This document shows positions 19,316-28,042 of a stretch of 64,000 nucleotides of DNA, piece by piece. The notes below the pieces were generated by a model that saw only the letters and a list, made by a program, of their open reading frames with translations, ran no database searches and had not been told where the DNA came from. Position numbers and translations under genes: made by a program. Numbering within the stretch: position 1 is the first letter of the stretch; the number at the start of each line of letters is the position of its first letter. This DNA comes from Halobaculum roseum. GTDB lineage: Archaea > Halobacteriota > Halobacteria > Halobacteriales > Haloferacaceae. Location: contig NZ_CP082286.1 in the NCBI RefSeq assembly GCF_019880245.1, positions 1,568,521-1,632,520 on the forward strand. Reading direction: 5' to 3'.

Positions 19316-20728
19316 TCAGCCGGGCGGGTCGCGGACGGCGTCGAGGGCGCTCACGGTCGGGGCGTTCGTGATCACGACAGTTCTTCGGTCGCGCTCGATG
19401 CGGAAGGCGTCCGCGAACGGCCCGTCGGGCACCCGATACATGCCGGCCTCGCGGTCGACGACGCGGGCGCCCAGCCGGAGCTGGAGCATCGCGCGGTAGG
19501 ACCGCCGGAACTCGACGGCCTCCGCGACGCTGTCGAACCGGATCGCCCAGACGTAGCCGTAGGCGGCGTGCTCCCCGTCGCCGCGGCGGTACGGGACGAG
19601 GCGGTCGCCCGCCCAGCCATCTGAGGGGCCGGCGGTGTAGTTCCGCGTCGAGTACGGCAGGTCGTCGGCGAGGTGATCCCCGCCGGCGTAGTCGTTGTAC
19701 CAGAACGTCGCGAACAGCCCCGCCTCCCCGAGCCGCTCGGTCGGCCGGTCGAGATCGAACCGCGACCAGCGCCCGCCCGACCGGTCGGGGACCGTGACCT
19801 CCTCGGGGCGGTCCGCGGGGTAGCGCTCGGGGTGGATCGTCTGCTCGGTCGAGACGGGCCGGTCGTCGTAGGCGTCGTTCACCGCGGCCCACCCGTCGCG
19901 CTCTCGGAGGCGGTGGACGAACGCCGGGCCGTCGGCGTACGGCTGGTAGACGTACGTGAACAGGCCCTGGTTCACCGGCTCGCCCCCGCCCCCGCCGCCG
20001 GCGCGCTCGGGGCGCGGGACGCACGCCCAGCCGACGGCGCCGGTCGCGGTCTCGTTGCCGGGGCCGGCCGCGCATCGGTCGAGATAGCGCGTCTCGACGT
20101 AGCGGGCGTCGCCCTCGGTGAGGCCGTTGTGCGCGAGGCCGGCGTCGCGCGTGCGGGTGCCGACGAAGCCGAAGTGCTGGTCCTGCAGCGCGTGGACCAG
20201 TTCGTGTGCCAGCGTCGCGCGATCGATCCGGGGCTCGTCGGCGTCCGAAACGACGACGATCCGGTCCTCCGAGGGCGTGTAGTACCCCTGGACCGATCCG
20301 CCGTACAGCGCGTCGAACTCCCGGGCGACGTCGCGGTCCTCGCCGACGATCAGCGCCGCCTCCCACACCTGGTTGTGCCAGGCGCCGTACCCGTCGGAAC
20401 GGTCGCCGCCGAACACGGAGCGCTCGCGGTACTCGGCTCGGGAGATCACCTCCACCGGCACGCGCTCGCGGAACTCCAGCCCGCGGATCCGCTCGATCCG
20501 CGCCATCGTCCGGGCGACGAGCGCCTCGCGCTCGGCGGCGTCGAGGCCGTCGCTCTGGTTCACGTCGATCGACTCGTTCCACCAGACGCCCGCCTCCCAG
20601 CCGAGGCGATCGCTGGGCGGGTCCTCGGGGTACGACCAGTCGTCGCCCGGAGACGGGACGGCGGTGGGGGCGCTACAGCCGGCGAGCGCGAGCATCGCGG
20701 CCATCAGGACGGGAAACGCGGCGCGCAC
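19316..20728 (-). CDS. Hvo_1808-type surface lipoprotein with gluzincin-like zinc site
   Basis: A 470-residue protein with a lipobox (LALAGC, Cys18), so probably exported and lipid-anchored. It is a paralogue of the gene at 20848. Both start the mature part with W-E-x-G-x-W-x-NESIDV-QSDGL. Near residue 175 it has HELVHALQDQ and ~25-30 residues later EGDARYVE, the HExxH plus EGxAxYxE pattern of gluzincin metallopeptidases. Family members are annotated only as surface proteins; peptidase activity is my inference. A second domain (about 270-470) holds WSRFDL, AIYxFWY-like and RIERDRRTVVITNAP segments. The start is a GTG at 20728; later ATGs would remove most of the signal peptide. Confidence 0.82.
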   Translation of the reverse strand: MRAAFPVLMAAMLALAGCSAPTAVPSPGDDWSYPEDPPSDRLGWEAGVWWNESIDVNQSDGLDAAEREALVARTMARIERIRGLEFRERVPVEVISRAEYRERSVFGGDRSDGYGAWHNQVWEAALIVGEDRDVAREFDALYGGSVQGYYTPSEDRIVVVSDADEPRIDRATLAHELVHALQDQHFGFVGTRTRDAGLAHNGLTEGDARYVETRYLDRCAAGPGNETATGAVGWACVPRPERAGGGGGGEPVNQGLFTYVYQPYADGPAFVHRLRERDGWAAVNDAYDDRPVSTEQTIHPERYPADRPEEVTVPDRSGGRWSRFDLDRPTERLGEAGLFATFWYNDYAGGDHLADDLPYSTRNYTAGPSDGWAGDRLVPYRRGDGEHAAYGYVWAIRFDSVAEAVEFRRSYRAMLQLRLGARVVDREAGMYRVPDGPFADAFRIERDRRTVVITNAPTVSALDAVRDPPG

Positions 20729-20847
20729 GGTCGTCCTCGGAGCCAGGAGAGCCGACGCGAAAAGCGTTCGGCCGGCGCCGACGGGAGCGACGACTCGGGA
20801 ATCTTCGCGAGGACGGAACCACGGAACCCCGCCGCGCGGTGGCCGCG

Positions 20848-22569
20848 TCAGCGCCGTCGTCGGGCCAGCAGCCCCGCGAACGCGACCGCGACGGCGGCGA
20901 CGCCGAAGCCGAACCCGGCGCCGCCGACCTCGGTCGTGCCGGAGGTGTCGTCGCCGGCGGCCGCGTTGTCGCCGCTGTCGTCGCCGGCGTTGTCGCCGCC
21001 GTCACCCGCGTCGGTGTCGGAGGGCGTTGCCGTCGCGTCGGCCCCGTCGCCGTTCTCCGCGGTGTCCGTGTCGGCGGGTTCCAGGGAGGGACGGATGTCC
21101 CGCACGTCGTCGACGGTGGGCCCGTTCACGATCGTGACCCGCTCGCCGTCGAGGCGGACGAGGAACGCGTCCTCGAAGGGCCCGTCGGGGACGACGTAGT
21201 AGCCCTCGCCGGTCTCGCGCACGTCGTGGGCGTCGAGCATCCGAAGGTACGTGTCGTGGAACTCGCGCGCGTCCGCCTCGGTGTCCCACTCGGTGAGCCA
21301 CACGTAGCCGTACTCGGCGTCGTCGCCCTCGCCGTTCCGGTACGGGAACAGCCGGTCGTTGGCCCAGCCGCTCGACGGCTCGGCGTCGTAGTTGTACGTG
21401 TCGTACGGGCCGCTCGTCTGGAACAGCCCGTTGGGGTTGATCGTGTCGGCGCGGTACTCGCGCGCCTGGTACCAGAACATCGCGTAGATCGACGCCTCGC
21501 CGACGGTGTCGGAGCCGTTCTGGCCGAGCTGCGGGTTCTCGCGCGGGAACGTGCTCCAGCCGTTGGTCCCCTCGTCGTCGAACTCGATGGGCCGCGGCGT
21601 CTCGTCTGTCCGGTGGATCACCTGCTCGGAGGAGACCGGCGGGTCCCGGAACCGCTCCTCGAAGGCGTCCCAGCCGCCCTCCTCGACGATCTCGTTCACG
21701 TACACCGGACCGTCGGAGTAGGGGTTGAGCAGCGTGAGCAGGATGCCGAGGTTCGGCCCGTTGCCGCCCCCGCCGCCGCCCCCGCTCGCCTGCGGCGTGT
21801 CGACGCACTCCCACTCGTCGCCGCAGCGCTGGGCGTAGTTCGTCTCGATGTAGTTCGCCTCCCCCTCGACGACGCCGTCGACGGCGAGGTCACCGTCCTG
21901 CGTGGAGGCGCGGTACGTCTCGTTCGTCAGGTCGTAGCGCTGGTCCTGGAGGGCGTGGACCAGCTCGTGGATCAGCGTCGCGTTGTTGATCGTCGGCGAG
22001 TCCGGGGAGTCGGTGACGATCGTGATCTGGTCTTGCGCCGGCGAATAGAAGCCGAGCACCGAGGAGCCGGCTGTCTCGCCGATCGCGTCGCCGGAGCCGG
22101 TCGACTCGCCGACGATGAACAGGCCCTCCCACACCTGGTCGTTCCAGCGGTTGTACTCGGTGCGGTTCGCGTTGGGACCGCCGCCGCTCCGGTTCCGGTA
22201 CTCCTCGCGGGAGATGACCGACACCGGGACGTCGCCGTCGAACTCGGCGTCGCGGAGGTACTCGACGCGGGCCATCCCGCGCGCGACGTACGCGTCGAGC
22301 TCCTCGTCGCTCAGCCCGTCGGACTGGTCGACGTCGATGCTCTCGTTGTGCCAGTAGCCGCCTTCCCACCCGATCACGTCGGAGTCGGGGTCGGGCGGGG
22401 CCTCCTGTTGTGCAGCGGTCGCGCTCCCGTTCGCGAGCCGGTCGGTCCCCGCGTCCGCCGCGGGGGGCGTCGCCACCGCGAGCGGTGCCGCCGCGGCGGT
22501 ACACACGAGCGCGAGCGCGAACACGAGGGCGGCGAGGCGCGAGAGCGGGTGCGGGGCCGATCGTCGCAT
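20848..22569 (-). CDS. Hvo_1808-type surface protein, gluzincin-like, with C-terminal membrane anchor
   Basis: A 573-residue paralogue of the neighbouring lipoprotein. It has a Sec signal peptide without lipobox (LAALVFALALVCTAAAAPLAV), the same NESIDVDQSDGL segment, the zinc motif HELVHALQDQ and EGEANYIE ~30 residues further on. The ectodomain is followed by an ~80-residue Asp/Ala/Thr-rich stalk and a C-terminal GFGFGVAAVAVAFAGLL helix capped by RRRR, resembling haloarchaeal PGF-CTERM/archaeosortase tails, although the canonical PGF triplet is absent. So one copy is anchored by lipid, the other by a C-terminal helix. Two cysteines (QRCGDEWEC) may form a disulfide. Predicted metallopeptidase, substrate unknown. 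Confidence 0.82.
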   Translation of the reverse strand: MRRSAPHPLSRLAALVFALALVCTAAAAPLAVATPPAADAGTDRLANGSATAAQQEAPPDPDSDVIGWEGGYWHNESIDVDQSDGLSDEELDAYVARGMARVEYLRDAEFDGDVPVSVISREEYRNRSGGGPNANRTEYNRWNDQVWEGLFIVGESTGSGDAIGETAGSSVLGFYSPAQDQITIVTDSPDSPTINNATLIHELVHALQDQRYDLTNETYRASTQDGDLAVDGVVEGEANYIETNYAQRCGDEWECVDTPQASGGGGGGGNGPNLGILLTLLNPYSDGPVYVNEIVEEGGWDAFEERFRDPPVSSEQVIHRTDETPRPIEFDDEGTNGWSTFPRENPQLGQNGSDTVGEASIYAMFWYQAREYRADTINPNGLFQTSGPYDTYNYDAEPSSGWANDRLFPYRNGEGDDAEYGYVWLTEWDTEADAREFHDTYLRMLDAHDVRETGEGYYVVPDGPFEDAFLVRLDGERVTIVNGPTVDDVRDIRPSLEPADTDTAENGDGADATATPSDTDAGDGGDNAGDDSGDNAAAGDDTSGTTEVGGAGFGFGVAAVAVAFAGLLARRRR

Positions 22570-22679
22570 ACCTCCGCATGGGTCTGGGGGTAGAAGTACC
22601 TTGTCCGCGTGCCGGAGGGAGACAAATCGACGGAGCCGCCCGCCGATCGGTTTTGTGATCCCGGCCCGAAGCGTCGGGC

Positions 22680-23267
22680 ATGGCCCCTGACCAGGACGCG
22701 TTCGATCCGGACCGAACCGCCGTCGTCGTCGTCGACATGCAGAACGGCTTCTGTCACCCCGACGGGAGCCTCTATGCCGAACCCAGCGAGACGGCCATCG
22801 ACCCCGTCGGGACGCTCGTCGAGCGCGCGACCGACGCCGGCGCACCGGTGGTCTACACCCGCGACGTACACCCGCCCGAGCAGTTCGAGGACGCCCACTA
22901 CTACGACGAGTTCGACCGCTGGGGCGAGCACGTCGTCGAGGGAAGCTGGGACGCGGAACTGATCGACGACCTCCCGGCCGAGGACGCCGACCACGTCGTC
23001 GAGAAGCACACCTACGACGCCTTCTACCGCACCGACCTGGAGGGGTGGCTCGACGCCCACGGCGTCGACGACCTGCTGATCTGCGGGACGCTCGCGAACG
23101 TCTGCGTCCTCCACACCGCGGGCTCGGCAGGACTGCGTGATTATCGGCCGGTCGTGATCGAGGACGCGCTCGGGTACATCACCGAGGACCACCGCGAGTA
23201 CGCCGTCGAGCACGCCGACTGGCTGTTCGGCGAGACGGCGACGTTGGAGGACGTGGCGTTCGTGTAG
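22680..23267 (+). CDS. Nicotinamidase-like cysteine hydrolase (isochorismatase fold)
   Basis: A 195-residue cysteine hydrolase with the full catalytic triad of the family: Asp19 (VVDMQNGF), Lys109 (EKHTYDAF) and Cys142 (LANVCVLHT), preceded by the expected cis-peptide region GTLAN. Asp62 and His64 (RDVHPP) plus His84 match the metal site of PncA nicotinamidases, which favours nicotinamide deamidation over isochorismatase. The nicotinate phosphoribosyltransferase in the same neighbourhood would use the product. A TTTTGTGA box ~28 bases upstream fits the start at 22680. Other amidohydrolases share the triad, so substrate is inferred. Confidence 0.85.
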   Translation: MAPDQDAFDPDRTAVVVVDMQNGFCHPDGSLYAEPSETAIDPVGTLVERATDAGAPVVYTRDVHPPEQFEDAHYYDEFDRWGEHVVEGSWDAELIDDLPAEDADHVVEKHTYDAFYRTDLEGWLDAHGVDDLLICGTLANVCVLHTAGSAGLRDYRPVVIEDALGYITEDHREYAVEHADWLFGETATLEDVAFV

Positions 23268-23316
23268 CGCCCGTCCGCCGGTCGGCGACCGCGGCTGCGA
23301 CCCGACCCGCGACGGG

Positions 23317-23856
23317 TTACTCCTCGTCCGCCGATTCGTCCCAGCCTTCGGGGTACAGCGTCCCCGGATCCGCGAGCGAGAACACGACGCGCTCGGAGTC
23401 GTCGAGCGGGCGGAGGTAGGTTCGGAGTTCGCCCGCGGCGTCGGCGCGCTCGAGCATCGGCTCGGCCTGCCGCTCGGCGTAGTACAGCGGGAACGCGACC
23501 GCGTGCCCCGCGGCCTCGGCCTTCATCACGACGACGAGGAACACGACCTCCGACTGCTGGGCGCGGTAGGCGTCGTACTCGTCGAACGCGGCCCCCTCCT
23601 CGGCCGTCTCCGACTCCTCGACGAGCTCCTGCACGGCGGCGAACTCGTCGCCCGGGAGGAGCACGTCGAACCCGGTTCGCTCCACCTCGATCCCGGTGCC
23701 GTCGGTCGAGACGTTCGGCAGGGGCGTCACGTCGCCCGGGTGGAGTTCGAGCACGTCCCAGCCCGCCTCGCGGTACTCCTCGGCGGTGGCCTCCATGTCG
23801 GCCATCACGTCGTCCCAGAACTCAGTGTATCCAGCGAGCGGGTGGCTTCCGGCCAT
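23317..23856 (-). CDS. Conserved haloarchaeal protein, unknown function (179 aa)
   Basis: An acidic soluble protein of 179 residues, with no signal peptide or membrane helix. It begins with a helix-rich segment (FWDDVMADMEATAEEYREAGWDVLELHPGDVT) and contains hydrophobic strands (SEVVFLVVVMKAE, HAVAFPLYYA) ending in RVVFSLADPGTLYPEGW. I do not recognise a known family beyond its haloarchaeal character. It is transcribed toward the nicotinamidase, and a CGGTTTTCC box ~26 bases before the ATG supports its start. Confidence 0.65.
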   Translation of the reverse strand: MAGSHPLAGYTEFWDDVMADMEATAEEYREAGWDVLELHPGDVTPLPNVSTDGTGIEVERTGFDVLLPGDEFAAVQELVEESETAEEGAAFDEYDAYRAQQSEVVFLVVVMKAEAAGHAVAFPLYYAERQAEPMLERADAAGELRTYLRPLDDSERVVFSLADPGTLYPEGWDESADEE

Positions 23857-23969
23857 GGCTCAGCGACGGCGGCGCGAGGGGAAAACCGTTGCCGTGTCGA
23901 CTCGTCGCGGCGGCGCGCCGGGCGGCAGTCGCCGGCGGCGTAAGCGCGGGCGCGGCAGTCGACCCGGGC

Positions 23970-25292
23970 TTACGCCCGGACGTTCTCGCCGACGGCGTCG
24001 CCGAAGCGTTCGCCGTCGCCGCGGGCGTCGTAGGCGACGTGGCCGCGCACGAGCGTCAGTTCCGGGAAGACGGCCTCGCGGCCCTCGAACGGCGTCCACC
24101 CGCACTTCGAGTGGAGGTCGTCGCCGCGGATCTCGCGGGCGTCGTCGAGGTCGACGAGCACGAGGTCGGCGTCGTTCCCCTCGTCGACGCGGCCCTTGCC
24201 CGCCACGTCGAATATCTCGGCGGGGGTCGCGGCGACGAGGTCCCGAACGCGCTCCAGCGTGAGAGTCCCCGTCCGCACCTCCTGCAGGAGCACCGGGAGC
24301 ATCGTCTCGACGCCGGGGACGCCGGAGGGCGCGTCCCGGACGCTCCCGTCCTTTTCGGCGCGGGTGTGCGGGGCGTGGTCGGTGGCGACGATGTCGACGG
24401 TGCCGTCGGCGACGCGCTCGAAGACGGCTTCCCGGCGCTGCTCGCTGCGCAGCGGCGGATTCATCCGGCCGAAGGTGCCGAGGTCGTCGAGGTTTTCGCG
24501 CGAGAGGAACAGGTGGTGGGGCGTCACCTCGCAGGTCGCGCCCGCGGAGGCGGCGGCGTCGACGCCCTCGGGCGTCGAGGTGTGGGCGATATGGATGTCG
24601 GCGGCGGAGTCGGCGCCGACCTCGAGCGCGCGATCGACGGCCGCGGCCTCCGCCGCGGCGGTGCGGAAGGCGCTCCAGGCGTCCACGTCGGCGTCGCGGC
24701 CGGTTCCGTCGCCCGCGCGCTCCAGGGCCGCCCGGTCGAACAGGTCGGCGTCCTCGGCGTGGACGGTGACGACGGTGTCCTCGGCGGCCGCGCGGGCGAC
24801 CGCGTCGGCGAACAGGTCCGCGTCGATTCCCATGTCGCCAGTGGAGTCGGCGAGGAACACCTCGCCGAGCGCGAAGATCGGCCGCTCGAACAGCGAGTCG
24901 GGGTCCCATTCCGCCGTCACGCCGCCGTTGATCCCGAAGTCGACGAGCGACTTCCCGGCCAGCGTGGCCTTCTCGTCGACGGCCTCGCCCGTGACGGTCG
25001 GCGGATCGGTGTTCGGCTGGTCGACGACCGTCGTGACGCCCCCGGCGGCCGCAGACCGCGACCCGGTGTGCCAGTCCTCCTTGTGCGCGAAGCCGGGCTC
25101 GCGGAAGTGGACGTGCGCGTCGATGGCGCCCGGAAGCAGGTGCTTGCCGTCGCAGTCGACGGTCTCGTCGGCGTCGGCGTCCGCGGTGTCGAGCGTGCCG
25201 GCGTCGGCGACGCGGGCGATCGTCTCGCCTTCGACGAGCACGTCGCGCACGCAGCCGTCCGCGAGCGTGGCGTTCGTGAACAGCGTGGTCAT
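23970..25292 (-). CDS. pyrC: Dihydroorotase
   Basis: A 440-residue amidohydrolase with the metal-binding DAHVHFREPG at about residue 60, KEDWHTGS soon after, a VHAED histidine and the late VATDHAPHT aspartate motif. This set fits class I dihydroorotase, which cyclises carbamoyl aspartate in pyrimidine synthesis. Allantoinase is similar, but no allantoin genes are nearby. The carbamylated lysine of class I enzymes would be expected about 40-50 residues after HVH. The gene lies 39 bases from the lipoate ligase-like gene on the same strand and has its own GAACTTACG box. Confidence 0.9.
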   Translation of the reverse strand: MTTLFTNATLADGCVRDVLVEGETIARVADAGTLDTADADADETVDCDGKHLLPGAIDAHVHFREPGFAHKEDWHTGSRSAAAGGVTTVVDQPNTDPPTVTGEAVDEKATLAGKSLVDFGINGGVTAEWDPDSLFERPIFALGEVFLADSTGDMGIDADLFADAVARAAAEDTVVTVHAEDADLFDRAALERAGDGTGRDADVDAWSAFRTAAAEAAAVDRALEVGADSAADIHIAHTSTPEGVDAAASAGATCEVTPHHLFLSRENLDDLGTFGRMNPPLRSEQRREAVFERVADGTVDIVATDHAPHTRAEKDGSVRDAPSGVPGVETMLPVLLQEVRTGTLTLERVRDLVAATPAEIFDVAGKGRVDEGNDADLVLVDLDDAREIRGDDLHSKCGWTPFEGREAVFPELTLVRGHVAYDARGDGERFGDAVGENVRA

Positions 25293-25331
25293 TGGCGGCG
25301 ATGCGCGGGCGGCGGGCGTAAGTTCGGCGGA

Positions 25332-26069
25332 TCAGTCGTCGCTCGCCGGGAGATCCGCCACGTCGCGCACGTCGGCCGCTCTGTCGCCGACGAACCCGGC
25401 TTCGAGGGCCTCGCGGACCGTCTCGGGGTCGGCGGGGCCGCCGGCTCGCGCGACGGAGCCGACCGAATGGGGGTCGAAGGGAACGTCGAGCGCCTCGTAG
25501 ACGGGGCGAAGGACCGCCCGGATCGGCCCGCGCTCGGCGACCGTGACGCAGCCGGAGACCAGCGCGGCGTCCTGCCGGACGCGCTGGGCGATGCCGGCGA
25601 CCTTGCCGCCGCCGGCGACGCGGACGGAGTAGTCCCCCGGGCAGTAGGAGGCGGGCGGCTCCCCGCGATCCACGTCGGCGCCGGCGTCGCGGAGGGCCGC
25701 GAGGACGGTCGCGACCGCCGACTCGTAGCGGTCGTTCAGACCCGTTCGGGCGTCGTCGAGGGGGATCGCGTGCGCGAACGCCAGCGTCGACTCGGCGTAC
25801 GCGACCGCGCGGCCGCCGACCGAGCGCTCGACCGGCGGGAACCCGTGTTCGCGGGCGACGGACTTCGCCCGGTCGTAGCCGTCCGCGTGGGCGTCGCGGC
25901 GCCCGAACGCGAGCGAGCGCCCCGGCGCCCACACGCGAACCGCGGGGACGCCCGACTCCCCGGCCGCGGCGAGCATCGTCGCGGTGGCGTCGCGGTCGCC
26001 CTCGCGAGACTCGCGGCGGCCGCGGTACACACGGACGCGACCCTCGTCGCCTCGTCGCTCGTCGGTCAC
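25332..26069 (-). CDS. Lipoate-protein ligase family protein (LplA-like)
   Basis: A 245-residue member of the biotin/lipoate A/B ligase superfamily. Visible motifs are RSVGGRAVAYA (the conserved R-x-x-G-G-x-x-V lipoyl-AMP loop) and GGKVAGIAQR, which carries the catalytic lysine. It lacks the C-terminal accessory domain of bacterial LplA, as is usual in archaea where a separate subunit can be needed. It would attach or transfer lipoyl groups to E2 or GcvH proteins, linking it functionally to the E3 at 9493. The start is a GTG at 26069. The divergent M23-like gene is only 52 bases away and both share the CGCCTAAGCG promoter region. Confidence 0.83.
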   Translation of the reverse strand: MTDERRGDEGRVRVYRGRRESREGDRDATATMLAAAGESGVPAVRVWAPGRSLAFGRRDAHADGYDRAKSVAREHGFPPVERSVGGRAVAYAESTLAFAHAIPLDDARTGLNDRYESAVATVLAALRDAGADVDRGEPPASYCPGDYSVRVAGGGKVAGIAQRVRQDAALVSGCVTVAERGPIRAVLRPVYEALDVPFDPHSVGSVARAGGPADPETVREALEAGFVGDRAADVRDVADLPASDD

Positions 26070-26121
26070 GACCGGCGGTGGGAGTCGGGTCGCCTAAGCG
26101 TTTGCGTCGCCTGCGGCGGGT

Positions 26122-27057
26122 ATGGACGAGCCGGCGGCGGGGGGCGAGCGCGCGCGACAGGAGCCCGTCGTCCTCCCGGAGTCGCTGCTGGCGCGCTACC
26201 GGAAGTTCTCGCTGTACAACTCGCCGTATCCGGCCCACGACCGCGCGTGCGCGGTCGACCTGTACCCCGAGTCGAACGTCGCCGCCTCGCCCGTCGCCGG
26301 CGAGGTGCTCGACACCCGAACGGTCGGCTGTCCGGACCGCGAGTACGCCGTCGACCGCGACCACCTCATCGTGATCGACGCGGGCGACCACGTCGCACGC
26401 GTGCTCCACGTCGATCCGGCGGTGGAGGCGGGCGAGGAGGTCGCCGTCGGCGACCCCCTCGGCGAGATGGTTCGGTCGGGCTTCTTCGGCCGGTGGGTCG
26501 ACAACCACGTTCACCTGGAGTTCCGCGATCAGGGGAAGAACCCCTACCGCGCGTCGGGGTCGCTCCCGCTGGTCGTCGACTGCGAGGTGACGCCGCTGTC
26601 GTGGGACGGCACCGGCACCGTCGTCGAGACGGGCGACTCCTACGCGGTGCTGGACGCGCCGACCCGCCCCGGCGACCTCGCGGCCGACGGCTTCACCGCG
26701 GTCGCCGACGACGACGGGCGACCGCTCGACGGCGGCCTCGCGCACTACTCCGGCGGCGGCGTTCCGGGCGCGGGTGCCGACGGCGCCGCCGACGCGGTCG
26801 ACGCCGTCGACGACCCGGTCTCGCTGCTCGGCGCTGAGGTCGGCACGCGCGACGGCCGCCACGTCGACTGGGCCGACGTAGCCGTACTGGCGAACGGCGA
26901 GCGGATCACGGGCCTGTCGCTGTTCGCCTCGCGTGACCCGGACGCCGGCGGCGCGAAGCTCGTCACGCGGCCCGACGCCGGCGACCCGCAGTTCGCCGTC
27001 GGCGACGAGGTCCGCGTCGAGGTCGTCCCCGACGACGACCCGGTCCGTCTCGGGTGA
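26122..27057 (+). CDS. Peptidase M23 (LytM)-like protein
   Basis: A 311-residue soluble protein without a signal peptide. Residues 35-135 carry the pattern of an M23 metallopeptidase beta barrel: His39 and Asp46 (AHDRACAVD), a DHLIVIDAGDHVARVLHVD strand region and the closing H-x-H (His129, His131 in NHVHLEF). M23 enzymes cut glycine-rich murein bridges in bacteria, but haloarchaea have no murein, and here the domain is apparently cytoplasmic, so the role must differ. Residues 180-311 contain strand-rich sequence with an Ala/Asp loop, without a recognised family. It could be a non-catalytic barrel that retained the ligands. Confidence 0.68.
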   Translation: MDEPAAGGERARQEPVVLPESLLARYRKFSLYNSPYPAHDRACAVDLYPESNVAASPVAGEVLDTRTVGCPDREYAVDRDHLIVIDAGDHVARVLHVDPAVEAGEEVAVGDPLGEMVRSGFFGRWVDNHVHLEFRDQGKNPYRASGSLPLVVDCEVTPLSWDGTGTVVETGDSYAVLDAPTRPGDLAADGFTAVADDDGRPLDGGLAHYSGGGVPGAGADGAADAVDAVDDPVSLLGAEVGTRDGRHVDWADVAVLANGERITGLSLFASRDPDAGGAKLVTRPDAGDPQFAVGDEVRVEVVPDDDPVRLG

Positions 27058-27170
27058 GTCGCGAGCGCGGTCGCGGTCGCCCCCGCTCGCGTCGACCATC
27101 GCGCGGATGGGGACGGCCTCGCCGCCCGCAGCGGTGACGTTTTAATGACACGAGTCGACCAGTCATCCTG

Positions 27171-28025
27171 ATGAACCGTCGCCTTCGGATCGCCGTCGCC
27201 GCGGGACTGGTCGTTCTCCTCGTCGCGGCGGCGGTCCTCGCGTTCGGGTTCTGGCAGTTCACGCGCCCGGTCCCCGAGTCGTACAGCCACACGGCCGAGT
27301 ACCGGGCGTACCTCCAGCCGGACGCGACGCTGACGGACGTCACGCTGTACCTCCCGCTCCCGGTCGAGAACGGGAGCAGCCCCGCCGGCGACGCGCTCGT
27401 CTCCGGGTCGCCGGGGGTCGTCGACGCGCCGCCAGGGTGGTCGTTCGCGGTCGAGGACACCGCGTACGGCCCGATGCTGGCGCTGTCGTTCCCGGAGCTG
27501 GCGCCGAACTACGTCGAGCGCCCGCCGCCGCGGACGGTCGACCCCGACGGGACGACCGCCGCCCCGGGGACGGCGACGCCGACCGTCGCCCCCGGCCGGA
27601 CGCCGATCCGGACGCTCGACTCCTACCTCGTGAGCGTCGAGCTGGCGTTCGAGGAGCCGATCGACACGCGCTCGCCGGCCGACTCGGAGGCGGTGTTGCG
27701 ACCGCGACTGAACGCGACCGAGGTCCCGTGCGACGAGCTGACCGGCGAGGAGGCCGTCTGCCGGCGGTTCGGTACCCGAATGTACCTCTCGTACGACGCC
27801 CCCGAGAACGCGACCGTCGACGTGCTCGTCACCTACGAGGGCCGAAACGACTGGTTCGCCGGCGGCTGGACGGGCAACTCCTTCCGGCAGTCGACCCGGG
27901 TCGTCGCGACCGGCGACGGGCCCGGCTGGGTCGCCGTCGACGGCGAGGAGACGACCGGCGTCGGGACCTATCGTGGCGCGCCCGCCGCCGTCGTCGACGC
28001 CGGCGCGGTCGAGCGAACGGAGTGA
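27171..28025 (+). CDS. Membrane-anchored extracytoplasmic protein, unknown function
   Basis: A 284-residue protein with one N-terminal hydrophobic helix (about residues 8-29: IAVAAGLVVLLVAAAVLAFGFW) that should act as an uncleaved anchor, leaving ~250 residues outside. The ectodomain is rich in beta-strand sequence (YRAYLQPDATLTDVTLYLPLPV) with a Thr/Pro-rich stretch near 125-145 and two cysteines (VPCDELTGEEAVC) about ten residues apart, possibly a disulfide. No known family recognised. A TTTTAATG box at 27140-27147 lies ~26 bases before the ATG. The last codons (GAGCGAACGGAGTGA) belong to a repeated intergenic sequence found elsewhere in the window. Confidence 0.72.
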   Translation: MNRRLRIAVAAGLVVLLVAAAVLAFGFWQFTRPVPESYSHTAEYRAYLQPDATLTDVTLYLPLPVENGSSPAGDALVSGSPGVVDAPPGWSFAVEDTAYGPMLALSFPELAPNYVERPPPRTVDPDGTTAAPGTATPTVAPGRTPIRTLDSYLVSVELAFEEPIDTRSPADSEAVLRPRLNATEVPCDELTGEEAVCRRFGTRMYLSYDAPENATVDVLVTYEGRNDWFAGGWTGNSFRQSTRVVATGDGPGWVAVDGEETTGVGTYRGAPAAVVDAGAVERTE

Positions 28026-28042
28026 GCGAGACCGCGGGGGAC

